Below are positions 6,166-6,543 of a stretch of DNA of 6,543 nucleotides, one piece after another. The notes under the pieces were generated by a model. That model searched no databases, was not told where the DNA came from, and saw nothing but the letters and a program-made list of their open reading frames with translations. The stretch covers positions 1 through 6,543 of the forward strand of contig CANHKJ010000183.1 of assembly GCA_947460915.1 (NCBI GenBank). The letters run 5' to 3'. Made by a program: the position numbers and the translations under genes. Positions within the stretch are counted from its first letter, which is position 1. Each line of letters opens with the position of its first letter. This DNA comes from Verrucomicrobiia bacterium. Its GTDB lineage: Bacteria; Verrucomicrobiota; Verrucomicrobiia; Verrucomicrobiales; Akkermansiaceae.

Positions 6166-6543
6166 AGCTTTTTCCAGCCGACGACCCACGTCAGGTCGGG
6201 GTTCTGCTTTGCACCGTCATAGGCTCCGCCGCACACCCACGTGAGGTCGGGGTTCTGCTTTGCTCCTTCGTAGGCTCCGCCGCACACCCACGTCAAGTCG
6301 GGGTTCTGCTTTGCTCCTTCGTAGGCTCCGCCGCAGACCCACGTGAGGTCGGGGTTCTGCTTTGCTCCTTCGTAGGCTCCGCCGCAGACCCACGTGAGGT
6401 CGGGGTTCTGCTTTGCTCCTTCGTAGGCACCGCCGCACACCCACGTCATGTCGGGGTTCTGCTTTGCTCCTTCGTAGGCTCCGCCGCAGACCCACGTGAG
6501 GTCGGGGTTCTGCTTTGCTCCTTCGTAGGCACCGCCGCACACC
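6135..6543 (-). CDS. Tandem-repeat protein, N-terminus beyond right edge
   Basis: The frame is open from the right edge to a TAA at 6135 (135 complete codons plus one base), so the start is not seen. It consists of seven complete copies of a 17-residue unit, CGGAYEGAKQNPDLTWV, and a short unique tail (VGWKKLHNKSEQSNR) whose last residues are encoded by the attC-like element. Each unit carries one Cys, one Tyr and one Trp with conserved Gly and Pro, suggesting a short repeating turn or strand structure; I recognise no named repeat family. Differences among units fall in seven columns, six of them third codon positions in this frame. Only Glu to Asp (last unit) and Leu to Met (one unit) change the protein. 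That pattern supports real coding on this strand. The context suggests an integron gene cassette. Localisation and function cannot be judged without the N-terminus. Confidence 0.7.
   Translation of the reverse strand, partial: VCGGAYEGAKQNPDLTWVCGGAYEGAKQNPDMTWVCGGAYEGAKQNPDLTWVCGGAYEGAKQNPDLTWVCGGAYEGAKQNPDLTWVCGGAYEGAKQNPDLTWVCGGAYDGAKQNPDLTWVVGWKKLHNKSEQSNR
6184..6543. repeat. 51-bp tandem repeat array, seven units, open at right edge
   Basis: Units start at 6184, 6235, 6286, 6337, 6388, 6439 and 6490, each exactly 51 bp, and the last three bases of the window (ACC) begin an eighth. Units differ at only seven columns: unit positions 9, 11, 30, 33, 36, 42 and 51. The unit nearest the attC-like site is the most divergent (three private substitutions), the usual state of an array's edge copy. 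Because 51 is a multiple of three, unit gain or loss keeps the frame. The near identity points to recent expansion or homogenisation, and such arrays often break assemblies. Confidence 0.95.

Noticed and set aside
6217..6540. A second repeat-containing minus-strand frame (RRSLRRSKAEPRPHVG-like units)
   Set aside because: Because the repeat is 51 bp, any frame without a stop stays open. The variable columns would fall on non-wobble positions in this frame, so the frame ending at 6135 is the better coding candidate.
6184..6543. CRISPR array
   Set aside because: The 51-bp units are contiguous and nearly identical throughout, with no unique spacers between repeats.

Overview
The window reads as chromosomal DNA of a Verrucomicrobiota or Planctomycetota bacterium, with Verrucomicrobiota favoured. 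The main clue is a neighbouring DUF1549/DUF1553 gene and DUF1501 gene, a pair greatly expanded in those phyla. Supporting clues are exported proteins, a family PL10 pectate lyase and start codons without Shine-Dalgarno sequences. The phylum is inferred from gene content only.

Layout. Positions 1-322 hold no gene I can support. Two plus-strand genes follow: a small secreted protein of unknown function (359-967) and an alkyltransferase-like protein of the MGMT family that lacks the acceptor cysteine (996-1445). They face a minus-strand pair, DUF1549/DUF1553 (2865-4760) then DUF1501 (1516-2814), read as one operon. A stem-loop terminator at 1457-1491 lies between the converging units. A 170-bp divergent promoter region (4761-4930) separates that operon from a plus-strand PelA-type pectate lyase (4931-5989). 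The promoter elements there, and one before the first gene, sit so close to the start codons that the transcripts may be leaderless.

The unusual part is the right end. At 6108-6165 there is a 58-bp imperfect palindrome with the architecture of an integron attC recombination site. Read on the minus strand it forms the 3' end of a reading frame made of 17-residue repeats (51 bp each, seven complete copies) that runs off the right edge. The repeat frame stops inside the attC loop, as gene cassettes often do. Almost all differences between repeat copies fall at third codon positions of this minus frame, which indicates a real protein evolving under constraint. This suggests the window captures the distal end of an integron cassette array, or a solitary attC cassette, carrying an undescribed Trp/Tyr/Cys-bearing repeat protein next to ordinary chromosomal genes.

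How the genes work together: the DUF1549/DUF1553 and DUF1501 proteins probably act together in the cell envelope. The pectate lyase would cleave plant or algal pectate outside the cytoplasm. The functional link between them is only suggested by the shared divergent promoter region.
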